This document shows positions 23,528-31,470 of a DNA stretch of 36,542 nt, one piece after another (positions within the stretch are counted from its first letter, which is position 1; every line of letters begins with the position of its first letter). Source of the DNA: Actinomycetes bacterium (GTDB taxonomy: Bacteria > Actinomycetota > Acidimicrobiia > Acidimicrobiales > Aldehydirespiratoraceae); assembly GCA_024276355.1 (NCBI GenBank), contig JAJRXJ010000211.1:1-36542 (forward strand), given 5' to 3'. The translations under genes were made by a program, and so were the position numbers. The notes under the pieces are model-generated. The model was not told where the DNA came from. It was given only the letters and a program-made list of their open reading frames with translations, and did no database searches.

Positions 23528-24361
23528 TCAGGCGGGGAGTTGCAGGGCGAATCCCATCACCCGGGGCCCGCCGTGGGTGCCGATCACAGCACCGATCTTC
23601 TCGACACGGTCGATCTCATGGGGAATCGACCCGTCGAGCATGGCGAGGAAGTCGTCGATGTCGGGGGCTTCACCGTGCATGACCGAGAGACTGTCCACCG
23701 CGGGATACTCGGCAAGCTTGTCTCGAAGCCAGGCCAGCGACTTGCGGCGGGTGCGCTGCTTGGCAGCTTCCTCGACCTCGCCGGTGGAAATGTCGATGAT
23801 GGGCTTGATGGAAAGCATCGACCCGAGAAAGGCCTGGGCTCCACCGATGCGTCCACCCTTCTTGAGATTGTCGAGAGTGTCGAGGGCACCGAAAACACGG
23901 GTGCGTTCGCGCATTGATTCCACAGCAGCGACGATCGAGTCGGCCTCGGAACCATCGGCTGCCATGCGAGCTGCGGCAAGGACCATTGTCCCGAGGCCGG
24001 CGGTGATGGAGCGACTGTCGATGACACGGATGTCGGCGTCGACAGACTCGGCGGCGGTGCAGGCGGATTGCATGGTGGCCGACAGCCCCGCCGAGAGGTT
24101 GATGCACACGATTGAGTCGGCGCCGGCCTCGAGTTGGGCTTCGAAGGCCTGGGCGAATCGACCAGGCGACGGAGCGGATGTCTCGGGAAGGTCTTCGGAT
24201 GTCTCGAGGCGCCTGTAGAACTCCTCGACCGAAAGCTGCTCACGGTCGATGAATTCCTCATCGCCGAATCTGATCGACAACGGTACGACTTCAATGCCGA
24301 GCGTCTCCACTTCGGTGCCGCGCAGATCGCACGCACTGTCGGTGACAATTCTTACGGTCAC
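23528..24361 (-). CDS. DegV family fatty-acid-binding protein
   Basis: This 277-aa protein begins VRIVTDSACDL, the DegV signature T-D-S-x-x-D. SAPSPGRFAQAFEAQLEAGA and ICINLSAGLSATMQSA (the SAGLSAT lipid-binding loop) follow. DNLKKGGRIGGAQAFLGSML and a C-terminal IGTHGGPRVMGF complete the two-domain fold. Family members such as FakB bind fatty acids for phosphorylation by FakA kinase; no fakA is in the window. The GTG start overlaps the DUF6049 stop by 4 bp. Confidence 0.92.
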   Translation of the reverse strand: MTVRIVTDSACDLRGTEVETLGIEVVPLSIRFGDEEFIDREQLSVEEFYRRLETSEDLPETSAPSPGRFAQAFEAQLEAGADSIVCINLSAGLSATMQSACTAAESVDADIRVIDSRSITAGLGTMVLAAARMAADGSEADSIVAAVESMRERTRVFGALDTLDNLKKGGRIGGAQAFLGSMLSIKPIIDISTGEVEEAAKQRTRRKSLAWLRDKLAEYPAVDSLSVMHGEAPDIDDFLAMLDGSIPHEIDRVEKIGAVIGTHGGPRVMGFALQLPA

Positions 24362-26334
24362 GATTCCCCCTCCTGTGTGTCGGCCATCGATTCGTCGTTG
24401 TCGGTGGTCGACTCGCTGAAACTATCAGCGGATCGGTTGCGTCTCACGCGAAGGATGGTGCGAGCCCACCAGGAGAGCAGTATCGCCAGGGAGATTATCG
24501 AGATCGTCAGGCCCAACCCGGAGATCGCGGTCGACCTCACGTTGAGTGTTCCGCGCGCCAGTTCGATGCGACCGTCGGGCGAGCTCAGCGTGGCGGTGAC
24601 TCTCGCGTCGCCGGATGTGGGGGCCTGGACCCGAACGGTGATCTGGTTGTCGCCGGGGAGGAGACGAAGAACCTTGTGCTCACCATCGGGGAATCGGAGC
24701 TTCTCGGAACGAAGGAACAGGTCGACCGTGACCGGCAAGGTCTGCTCATTGCGGATGACAAGCGGAAGGTCGGCGGAACGCGACGCGAGGGTGACACGAT
24801 CACCCTCGATCACCTCGATTCCCTGCGTGCCGGCATCTATCGCATCGAGCACCTTGGCCGTGTACTTCGACATTCCGACTGGTTGAAGGCTGCTTGACGA
24901 TGCGACTTGGAGGAGATGCTTGAGCGGGGCGATCGGCGCCTCGTTGTCGGGGACCATCGACTCATAGGACTCGATCGCCGACTTGGTGAACTCGAGGTCG
25001 GCTGCTGCCTCGGAGTAGTCGGGCGCCGTGATCGGCTCGAGTGTGGCCCGCGTGACTGCTCCGGTTGTGGTTCTGTCGACTTGCTCGTGAAGGGCGTCGC
25101 CGAGCGTCACCGGTGTCAGATTGGGTGTGGCCGCGATCCCCTCGAACAGAACGTCGAGGGCCACCGGATCGAGGAAGGTGGCATCGATCACGATCACACC
25201 GTCGGATCGGAGATTCGCGGCCTGCAGGGCCAGCTCCACAACGGCGTGCTGGCCGGACAGCTCTGGATCGGGGCCGCTCAGTGTCGCCATCAGGGGGCTG
25301 TCGAGCACCAGAGCGTTCATCTCGACACCATTTCCATCGAGGATGGAGACGGGCCTGCTGCGGTTGCGGGCGTTCGGGGATACCTGATCGGGGCTTACCA
25401 CCACGCCGGTCGCGCCGGCCGAGCGAAGCAGCGAGAGGGTCTGGGGGGTGCCGTCGGAATCGAGTCTCACCACACCTGACGGTGATTCGTGAAGAAGGGC
25501 GTCGACCGACCGCCGACCGGACGCGTAGTGAGATATGACGATGTCGGATTCGTCCGACGATCGCCAAGCCTCTTCGTCGAGATCGACCCATGGTTCGAGT
25601 AGAAGTTCGCGGCCGGCCAAGGCTTTCCCGACCTCGGAGTCGGCCAACGGTTTCGTCGTGGTATCGAGCGCCTCGAGGGTTTCGGCGTTGATGCGTACGG
25701 CGACCGGCAGGTTGGATCGTGCCGACAGGAAATCGGTGGCGGCACTGATCGATTCATCGTTGGTCGAGACATCCAGATCGGTGTCGGTGGCCAAGGGCTG
25801 TCGCATGTCGTAGATCACCGCGACCCCGAGATCGTGTGTCGGCACGGGAGGGTCGGGCGCCACCAGGAAATGGGTGATGAGAGTGTCGAGCACGACATCT
25901 TGCGACATCAGGTTGATCACGACCGTGAGGGCTCCGGGGTCGCGCCGCAGCAGCAAGCCGATCTCTTCGTCGGGCATCACGACCGACACAACCTCGCCGG
26001 AACCGACCCGGGCGGCATCCAGATCGGTGATCTCGAAATCCGCCACCAGACCGGACTCGAGAACCGGTTGCCTCAGGGTGGCGATCACCTGGTCGCGGGT
26101 GGTGACGGGGGCGAGGACCTTCACGGTGAGGCGGGCGTCGGCGGGCGCCCCGGTGATTCTCAGGTCGACCGCGGCCGGGGTGGAACCAATCCAGGTGGTC
26201 TGGGCGATCAGATCGAGGCGCCCGCTGTTCTGGGCCGTGGCGGAGCTCTTCGCGAACCCGACAATCATGAGCGCGGCGAGGGCGATGCCCGCCATGCGGG
26301 TCACGAGGTGTGGATTGGGTGCGGACGGAGTCAC
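24358..26334 (-). CDS. DUF6049-like secreted, membrane-anchored protein
   Basis: This 658-aa protein has an N-terminal hydrophobic segment (about 14-35, MAGIALAALMIVGFAKSSAT) acting as signal or anchor. A large beta-rich extracytoplasmic part follows, and one C-terminal transmembrane helix (about 607-628, LGLTISIISLAILLSWWART) with a basic then acidic cytoplasmic tail. It resembles DUF6049 proteins such as mycobacterial Rv3909, which lie beside murJ near the origin; the function is unknown. The GTG start overlaps the GNAT stop (GTGA) and its stop overlaps degV. In mycobacteria the next gene is murJ; here degV and a kinase follow. Confidence 0.7.
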   Translation of the reverse strand: MTPSAPNPHLVTRMAGIALAALMIVGFAKSSATAQNSGRLDLIAQTTWIGSTPAAVDLRITGAPADARLTVKVLAPVTTRDQVIATLRQPVLESGLVADFEITDLDAARVGSGEVVSVVMPDEEIGLLLRRDPGALTVVINLMSQDVVLDTLITHFLVAPDPPVPTHDLGVAVIYDMRQPLATDTDLDVSTNDESISAATDFLSARSNLPVAVRINAETLEALDTTTKPLADSEVGKALAGRELLLEPWVDLDEEAWRSSDESDIVISHYASGRRSVDALLHESPSGVVRLDSDGTPQTLSLLRSAGATGVVVSPDQVSPNARNRSRPVSILDGNGVEMNALVLDSPLMATLSGPDPELSGQHAVVELALQAANLRSDGVIVIDATFLDPVALDVLFEGIAATPNLTPVTLGDALHEQVDRTTTGAVTRATLEPITAPDYSEAAADLEFTKSAIESYESMVPDNEAPIAPLKHLLQVASSSSLQPVGMSKYTAKVLDAIDAGTQGIEVIEGDRVTLASRSADLPLVIRNEQTLPVTVDLFLRSEKLRFPDGEHKVLRLLPGDNQITVRVQAPTSGDARVTATLSSPDGRIELARGTLNVRSTAISGLGLTISIISLAILLSWWARTILRVRRNRSADSFSESTTDNDESMADTQEGES

Positions 26335-27038
26335 CGCAGCTGTCTTTGCAACACGGTCAGGCGGGTTGGCTCGGATCGGAATCCGAGTCTTTGGTAGAGC
26401 TCAAGGGCCCGGGTGTTGCTCTCCTGGGTGTTGACCCAGGCGACCGACACCCGGTTTCGCTTGAGCCAACGAAGTGAATCGTTGACCAGTGCGGATCCGA
26501 TTCCCGAACCCTGATGATCCGGTCGCACGGCCAAGCGTTGCAGGTATCCGTTGCGCCCGGCCCGCCCTGTGATCGCGTAACCGACGATCTCTCCGGTTCG
26601 CGCCACCCGCAGGCGGCTGACCGGGGTGGCGGTAAGGGCCTCCTGGAGGCCGCTTTGATCAAGGTGCCAAAATGGATCAAATGCCGTTTCGTCGAGGTCA
26701 AGAATGGATTCGTGGTCGCGGTTCCCGGATCGGCGAATCCGGACGGATCCGCGTCGGCGGCGGGGTATCGGGACATTGAGATCCCGACTCAACAGATGGA
26801 GATGCTCGCGGTCCATGAACCCGTCGAGATGCATGGCCTGGCATTCACCGGCCCCGACCGCCCCGGTGATCACTTTGTTGAAGCCGTCGGCAACCAGCTT
26901 CGCGCGAGCGGCTGACAGGGCACCTCGATCGAGGGTGGATGCCGGCGACAACGGGACCAGATAGGCCACCTCGGGATCACCGCGCCAAGGCCCACAGCGG
27001 AATCTTGCGTCGCCCACGTGTATCGAATACAGCACCAT
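26331..27038 (-). CDS. GNAT family N-acetyltransferase
   Basis: This protein of about 235 aa has a C-terminal GNAT domain. It includes IVGYAITGRAGRNGYLQRLA, then VRPDHQGSGIGSALVNDSLR (the acetyl-CoA-binding Q-G-x-G-x-G/A loop) and VNTQESNTRALELYQRLGFR. The N-terminal 110 residues form a separate region of unknown role. The substrate is unknown. ATG 27038 is chosen; TTG 27044 is also in frame. It occupies the place of the mycobacterial Nudix gene mutT4 and is divergent from the deacetylase gene with only 47 bp between starts. Confidence 0.85.
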   Translation of the reverse strand: MVLYSIHVGDARFRCGPWRGDPEVAYLVPLSPASTLDRGALSAARAKLVADGFNKVITGAVGAGECQAMHLDGFMDREHLHLLSRDLNVPIPRRRRGSVRIRRSGNRDHESILDLDETAFDPFWHLDQSGLQEALTATPVSRLRVARTGEIVGYAITGRAGRNGYLQRLAVRPDHQGSGIGSALVNDSLRWLKRNRVSVAWVNTQESNTRALELYQRLGFRSEPTRLTVLQRQLR

Positions 27039-27073
27039 GATCAATGCAACGATACGCCGGTGCGGTCCAGGGG

Positions 27074-27079
27074 TACGAT
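27074..27079 (+). promoter_or_regulatory. putative -10 element (TACGAT), leaderless start of the deacetylase gene
   Basis: TACGAT is followed by CCGCCC and GTG 27086. There is no ribosome binding site. This supports GTG 27086 over the upstream ATG 27044. Confidence 0.45.
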
Positions 27080-27085
27080 CCGCCC

Positions 27086-28108
27086 GTGCTGTTGGTGGTT
27101 ACCGATGATCTGTTTCTCGACCACGACTCTGGTCCGTCGCATCCCGAGCGACCGAGTCGTCTCACCGCCGCGCTCGACGGAATCAGGCTGGCCGATGCCG
27201 TCGAGGCAGTCGAGATGGTGTCACCGAGGGCCGCCGACGAAGGCGAGATAACCAGTGTCCACAGCCGGGCCCTCTACGACAGGATTCGTCGGCTTTCCGG
27301 GGACGGAGGCGGAAGGGTGGATGCCGACACCGCTGTCGGCCCCTCGAGTTTCGAAGCGGCTCGTAGGGCAGCCGGAGCAGTGCTGACCGCCACGGAGCGA
27401 CTCGGCCAACCGGGTTCGGGGCACAGCGCTGCGTATTGCATTGTCAGGCCGCCGGGTCACCACGCCACACCCGACAGGGCCATGGGATTCTGCCTGTTCA
27501 ATTCGGTGGCCGTGGCGGCCAGGGCATTGGTCGGGGCGGGCCGGCGTGTGGCGATAGTCGACTTCGATGCCCACCACGGCAACGGTACACAGGAGGCGTT
27601 CATAGACGACCCACGCGTGCTCTATGCCTCGATCCACCAATCACCCCTGTATCCGGGCAGCGGCGGTATCTCCGAGGTCGGAGTCGGGGAGGCGAAGGGT
27701 TTCACGGTCAACGTTCCGCTGCCGCCCGAGGCCACCGGAGATGTGGCGCTCATGGCGCTCGACGAGGCGATCGGGCCTGCCGTTCAGTCGTTTCGACCCG
27801 ACTGGCTGTTGATCTCGGCCGGGTTCGACGGCCACCGAAATGACCCACTGACCCAGCTTCGATATTCATCCGGCGACGTGGCCGACCTCATGGCCCGGTT
27901 GGTGACCATGGCTCCACCGGGTCGGGTCATCACGGTGCTGGAGGGCGGATACGACCTCGACGCGGTTCGTGATTCATCCGCCGCCACCATCGGTGTTCTG
28001 GTCGGACAAAGCTGTCGACCCGAGCCCTCGACCTCGGGAGGGCCCGGTCGCGAGGCGGTCGAGGCGGTTCGTCGCCTGCGTCGTGAGGAAATGGGCCTCG
28101 ATGCCTGA
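27086..28108 (+). CDS. histone deacetylase/AcuC/acetylpolyamine amidohydrolase family protein
   Basis: This zinc hydrolase of about 340 aa has the HDAC signatures. HPERPSRL is near the N-terminus, and RPPGHHATPDRAMGFCLFNS (121-140) has the catalytic His pair 125-126. VDFDAHHGNGTQE (158-170) holds the zinc Asp/His ligands, followed by LLISAGFDGHRNDPL and VLEGGYDL. It should deacetylate lysine or polyamine substrates. GTG 27086 is preferred; ATG 27044 would add 14 residues and overlap the divergent GNAT start. It overlaps pcnB by 8 bp. Confidence 0.92.
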   Translation: MLLVVTDDLFLDHDSGPSHPERPSRLTAALDGIRLADAVEAVEMVSPRAADEGEITSVHSRALYDRIRRLSGDGGGRVDADTAVGPSSFEAARRAAGAVLTATERLGQPGSGHSAAYCIVRPPGHHATPDRAMGFCLFNSVAVAARALVGAGRRVAIVDFDAHHGNGTQEAFIDDPRVLYASIHQSPLYPGSGGISEVGVGEAKGFTVNVPLPPEATGDVALMALDEAIGPAVQSFRPDWLLISAGFDGHRNDPLTQLRYSSGDVADLMARLVTMAPPGRVITVLEGGYDLDAVRDSSAATIGVLVGQSCRPEPSTSGGPGREAVEAVRRLRREEMGLDA

Positions 28109-29381
28109 ACCCGATCTGAGCCCGGCCCTGGAGGCGAGCCTCGATTGTGCCGCCGCGGTCGCCGAAAGGTTTGCCGAGGCCGGCTATCACTTCTATTTCG
28201 TGGGGGGAGTCGTTCGCGACAGCCTCATCGGTCGGGATCGCGTCGAGAACGATCTTGATGTCACCACCGAGGCTCGTCCCGACAAGATCAAGGAACTCGT
28301 ATCGCCATTGGCGGAGGCGGTATGGAGTCAGGGCGAACGCTTCGGCACCATCGGCTGCTCCATTGATGGTCACATCTTCGAGATAACTACCCACCGCGCC
28401 GAGCGTTACGAACCCGGATCCAGAAAACCGGTCGTGGCTTTCGGAGATCGACTCGACGAGGACCTCTCACGACGCGATTTCACCGTCAACGCAATGGCGG
28501 TAGACGTGATCGAACGCCGACTCATCGACCTCTTCGGTGGTGCCTCCGACCTACGAGATGGGGTTCTGCGCACCCCACTCGATCCCGAGACCAGTTTCTC
28601 CGACGACCCGCTCAGGATGTTGCGTGCGGCGCGATTTGCGGCCGGATACGGGTTGGTGCCGGTACCCGAGTTGGTAGCGGCGATCGTGTCGATGTCCGAC
28701 CGCCTCGACATCGTGTCGGCCGAACGAATCCGCGATGAGCTGCAAAAGACCCTGATGCTTCCCGACGTGACGGTCGGGCTGGAGATGCTGCGATCCACCG
28801 GGTTGATGGCCAGAATCATTCCTGAGCTGGCCGATGAGACCGAGGCTCGACTGGCCCTGCGAGCGGCCCGTGTCGCGGCAGTCGCGCGCGAGCCCGCCCA
28901 CAGATGGGCCGCCCTGCTGCCGGATCGCGACACGGCACGCGTTCGACTGCGGGGGCTGAGGGCCTCGGGGGCTCTCGTGTCGAGCGTCGACCTGCTCATC
29001 AGGATCGCCGACAGGATCGACTCGCTCGCCGATGTCGACGATGCCGAGGTTCGACGGATGGCAGCGACGTGTGGTCGGGCGGGGGCCAGGCTCGAGGATG
29101 TGGTCGACTGGAAGCGCCGGGTCGGGAGGGTCACTTCGGAGCCCAGCGACATTCTCGACACGATCGAGTCGACCCTCGAGCGCCTTCGTCTCACGGAAAC
29201 CGATCTCGAACACCCCTCGGCGGGGCTCGACGGAAACGAGATCTGCGCGGTACTGGGCATTGAACCCGGCGTCGATGTGGGTCGGGCCATGGCATGGCTT
29301 CGCGACATCCGGTTCGCCGAGGGAATTGTTCCGCCGGCGGAGTTGAAGCGACGACTGCGTGATTGGTGGAACTCGGCCTGA
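28101..29381 (+). CDS. pcnB: CCA tRNA nucleotidyltransferase / poly(A) polymerase family
   Basis: This 426-aa nucleotidyltransferase has YFVGGVVRDSLIG (32-44) and NDLDVTTEARPDKI (50-63) with the two catalytic aspartates. ERFGTIGCSIDGHIFEITTH and RRDFTVNAMAVDVIERRLID follow, then the RNA-binding head DPLRMLRAARFAAGYGL. It adds or repairs tRNA 3' CCA. The downstream HD phosphohydrolase domain usual in actinobacterial PcnA is degenerate: RWAALLHDIGKP is here RWAALLPDRDT. The C-terminal GLDGNEICAVLGIEPGVDVG is conserved. The start is ATG 28101; the frame is open further upstream inside the deacetylase gene but without similarity. Confidence 0.94.
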   Translation: MPEPDLSPALEASLDCAAAVAERFAEAGYHFYFVGGVVRDSLIGRDRVENDLDVTTEARPDKIKELVSPLAEAVWSQGERFGTIGCSIDGHIFEITTHRAERYEPGSRKPVVAFGDRLDEDLSRRDFTVNAMAVDVIERRLIDLFGGASDLRDGVLRTPLDPETSFSDDPLRMLRAARFAAGYGLVPVPELVAAIVSMSDRLDIVSAERIRDELQKTLMLPDVTVGLEMLRSTGLMARIIPELADETEARLALRAARVAAVAREPAHRWAALLPDRDTARVRLRGLRASGALVSSVDLLIRIADRIDSLADVDDAEVRRMAATCGRAGARLEDVVDWKRRVGRVTSEPSDILDTIESTLERLRLTETDLEHPSAGLDGNEICAVLGIEPGVDVGRAMAWLRDIRFAEGIVPPAELKRRLRDWWNSA

Positions 29382-29390
29382 ACGGTCGGG

Positions 29391-30032
29391 TCAGGCGCCA
29401 ACCTTGCGGGCCCTGACCACCAGCGATGTTGGAGTGGGTCCGCCGGTGTGGAGCTCGAGAAGGATGTCGACGCTGAAATTGGCGCGACCCAGCGAAGTGA
29501 CCACTGTCTCCGCGGTGTGAACCCAATGCTCACCAACCGGGCCGGTGTCGAGCCAGGATCTGCAGTTGAGGCGTGGGTTGTGTGGGTCGGCGCACAACAA
29601 CGCCGGGTGGGGGAGTGAGATCACGATGTGGCCGCCCGGACGCAACACCCGATGGGCCTGGCGAAACACCCGGTCCAGGTCGGAACAGAATGCGAGCGCC
29701 TGAACAGACACGACGAGATCGGCCTGATCGGCTCTGATGAATGCCAGTTCGGCCGGACCGGCCTGGTGGAACTCGACGGTGACGTCATGGCTGTTGGCCA
29801 GGTTGCGGGCCATGTTGATCTGGGCGACGTCGGGGTCGACGGCCACCACTCGTGCCCCCCTGACGGCCAGGCCGACCGCGGTGTGGCCCGCACCGCATCC
29901 GAGCTCGAGAATACGTCGATCATCGATCTCGCCGAGCAGACGACGATCCAGTTCGCTTCCGGAACCCTGAGCGAACTCCACGTGGTCGAGCGGTCGAACG
30001 GAGTCGGGTCCGCGGGTGTCGTATATGGCCAT
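29391..30032 (-). CDS. class I SAM-dependent methyltransferase
   Basis: This 213-aa protein has motif I ILELGCGAGHTAVGLAVRGA (about 42-61) and motif II VVAVDPDVAQINMA. DLVVSVQALAFCSDLDRVFR, then QAHRVLRPGGHIVISLPHP, is typical of methyltransferase family 11. The C-terminal part YTSLGRANFSVDILLEL-type substrate region is not diagnostic, and the acceptor is unknown. The start ATG 30032 precedes MAIYDTRGPDSV. The open frame continues upstream but overlaps the DUF5318 gene in antisense. It converges on pcnB with 9 bp between the stops. Confidence 0.87.
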   Translation of the reverse strand: MAIYDTRGPDSVRPLDHVEFAQGSGSELDRRLLGEIDDRRILELGCGAGHTAVGLAVRGARVVAVDPDVAQINMARNLANSHDVTVEFHQAGPAELAFIRADQADLVVSVQALAFCSDLDRVFRQAHRVLRPGGHIVISLPHPALLCADPHNPRLNCRSWLDTGPVGEHWVHTAETVVTSLGRANFSVDILLELHTGGPTPTSLVVRARKVGA

Positions 30033-30094
30033 GGAGTCAGTCTGGCCCGGTGTGCCCCCGGTCGGGTGGAGCCCGCGGCCCGCCCGACTTGGCC

Positions 30095-30100
30095 TACCAT
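30095..30100 (+). promoter_or_regulatory. putative -10 element (TACCAT), leaderless start of the DUF5318 gene
   Basis: TACCAT is followed by CCTCGCA and ATG 30108. No ribosome binding site is present. It lies in the 75-bp gap to the divergent methyltransferase. Confidence 0.45.
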
Positions 30101-30107
30101 CCTCGCA

Positions 30108-30494
30108 ATGATTTCCGAAGCCATCGGAGAGCCCCGCCGAAGGGCGGCACCGGTCGACTATCGGCTCGCGCGCGCGGCAACACTGCAGGCTTGGCGCGAT
30201 GGCGACCTCACCAGGGCACAGATATGCGACGCTCAACCCGAGCTCTGTCGCAACGCAGAGTTCTGCGGCACCCTCACCGAGCGCGAGTGCCCGGTGTGCG
30301 AGGAGACCATGTTGGTCGAGGTCACATACGTTTTCGGGCCCCGCCTGCCCAAACACGGGCGGTGTGTCACCTCGGCCAAGGAGATGCGCCGAATCGAGGA
30401 CCGGTCGGGCACGTTCAGGGGTTACGTCGTCGAGGTGTGCAACGGTTGCGGATGGAACCATCTGGCGCGCTCCCGGGCCATCGGGGGTTCCTGA
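30108..30494 (+). CDS. DUF5318 actinobacterial protein with putative zinc ribbon
   Basis: This 128-aa protein has ATLQAWRDGDLTRAQICDAQ near the N-terminus. Cysteine pairs CPVCEETMLVEVTYVFG and CNGCGWNHL could bind zinc, with further cysteines in LCRNAEFCG. This fits DUF5318, found throughout Actinobacteria near the origin (Rv0049-like, close to rpsF-ssb in mycobacteria). The function is unknown. ATG 30108 is set by the -10 motif 7 nt upstream. Confidence 0.8.
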   Translation: MISEAIGEPRRRAAPVDYRLARAATLQAWRDGDLTRAQICDAQPELCRNAEFCGTLTERECPVCEETMLVEVTYVFGPRLPKHGRCVTSAKEMRRIEDRSGTFRGYVVEVCNGCGWNHLARSRAIGGS

Positions 30495-30505
30495 ACAGCT
30501 GCCTG

Positions 30506-30535
30506 TTGAGTTCGGGCCGGCCATCCAATTAGACT
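30506..30535 (+). promoter_or_regulatory. putative panB promoter
   Basis: TTGAGT (30506-30511) and TAGACT (30530-30535) are spaced 18 bp apart, about 50 bp before panB. Both are good matches to the housekeeping actinobacterial consensus. Confidence 0.55.
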
Positions 30536-30584
30536 CCGACCACCGCCGGCAGCCTCTGTGCGCTGGACGGGAAAGGACATTTCA

Positions 30585-31436
30585 ATGACCAGGCTCACTG
30601 TTCCGGTGATCGGTGCCCGCAAGGTCGCCAACGGCGATGATCCTCTGGTGATGGTCACTGCGTACGACGCCCCCGGTGCCAGGATTGCCAGCGAGTCCGG
30701 CGCCGATCTGATCCTCGTGGGCGACAGTCTGGCCATGGTGGTGCTCGGCTACGACGACACACTGCAGGTGACGATCGACGACATGGCCCACCACGTGGGT
30801 GCCGTCGCCCGGGCCAAACCCGAGTCGCTGATCGTCGGCGACATGCCGTGGATGAGTTTCCACGTGTCGCCGGAAGAGACGGTTCGCAACGCGGCAAAGT
30901 TGGTTCGCGCGGGTGCCCAGGCGGTGAAACTCGAAGGCGGCCGCAAGCGTCTGCCGATGATCGAGCGTCTGATAGCCGCGGAGATTCCGGTCATGGGACA
31001 CATCGGGCTCACCCCCCAGTCGGTCAACGCCATGGGAGGGTTCAAGGTCCAGGGAAAGCAGGCCGAGGCGGCCCGGAAGTTGGTTCAGGCGGCCAAGTCG
31101 TTGGCTCACGCCGGGTGCTTCGCGATCGTGCTCGAGGGTGTCCCCGTGAAGGTGGCTGAAATGGTCACCGATGCGATCGACGTGCCCACCATCGGGATCG
31201 GGGCCGGCCCCCACTGCGACGGACAGGTCCTCGTCTACCACGACATTCTCGGCATTGAAGACCGATTCGTGCCGAAGTTCGTCAGGCGCTACGCCGATTT
31301 GAAGGGCGAATCGGTCGATGCCATGAGCCGGTTCGCGGCCGATGTGAGATCGGGCGCTTTCCCCAACGACGACGAGGCCTACCATCTGTCCGATGAGCAG
31401 GCCGACGCCTTGGGGCTCTACGGCTCGGCCGGCTGA
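30585..31436 (+). CDS. panB: 3-methyl-2-oxobutanoate hydroxymethyltransferase
   Basis: This 283-aa enzyme makes ketopantoate from alpha-ketoisovalerate and methylene-THF, the first committed step of pantothenate/CoA synthesis. Signatures are MVTAYDAPGARIASESGADL, ILVGDSLAMVVLGYDDTL, VGDMPWMSFHVSPEE, AVKLEGG, PVMGHIGLTPQSVNAMGGFK and IGIGAGPHCDGQVLVYHDIL. The start ATG 30585 has AAAGGA 7 bp upstream. panC and panD are not in the window. Confidence 0.97.
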   Translation: MTRLTVPVIGARKVANGDDPLVMVTAYDAPGARIASESGADLILVGDSLAMVVLGYDDTLQVTIDDMAHHVGAVARAKPESLIVGDMPWMSFHVSPEETVRNAAKLVRAGAQAVKLEGGRKRLPMIERLIAAEIPVMGHIGLTPQSVNAMGGFKVQGKQAEAARKLVQAAKSLAHAGCFAIVLEGVPVKVAEMVTDAIDVPTIGIGAGPHCDGQVLVYHDILGIEDRFVPKFVRRYADLKGESVDAMSRFAADVRSGAFPNDDEAYHLSDEQADALGLYGSAG

Positions 31437-31458
31437 ACCGAATCGGCGCGGCCGCCAC

Positions 31459-31464
31459 TAATCT
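31459..31464 (+). promoter_or_regulatory. putative -10 element (TAATCT), leaderless start of the YihY/BrkB gene
   Basis: TAATCT is followed by GATCGG and ATG 31471, with no ribosome binding site. It lies in the 34-bp gap after panB. Confidence 0.45.
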
Positions 31465-31470
31465 GATCGG

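Noticed and set aside
30033-30524. Upstream extension of the SAM methyltransferase frame by about 160 codons
   Set aside because: It lies antisense to the DUF5318 gene and shows no methyltransferase-related sequence; ATG 30032 fits the family start.
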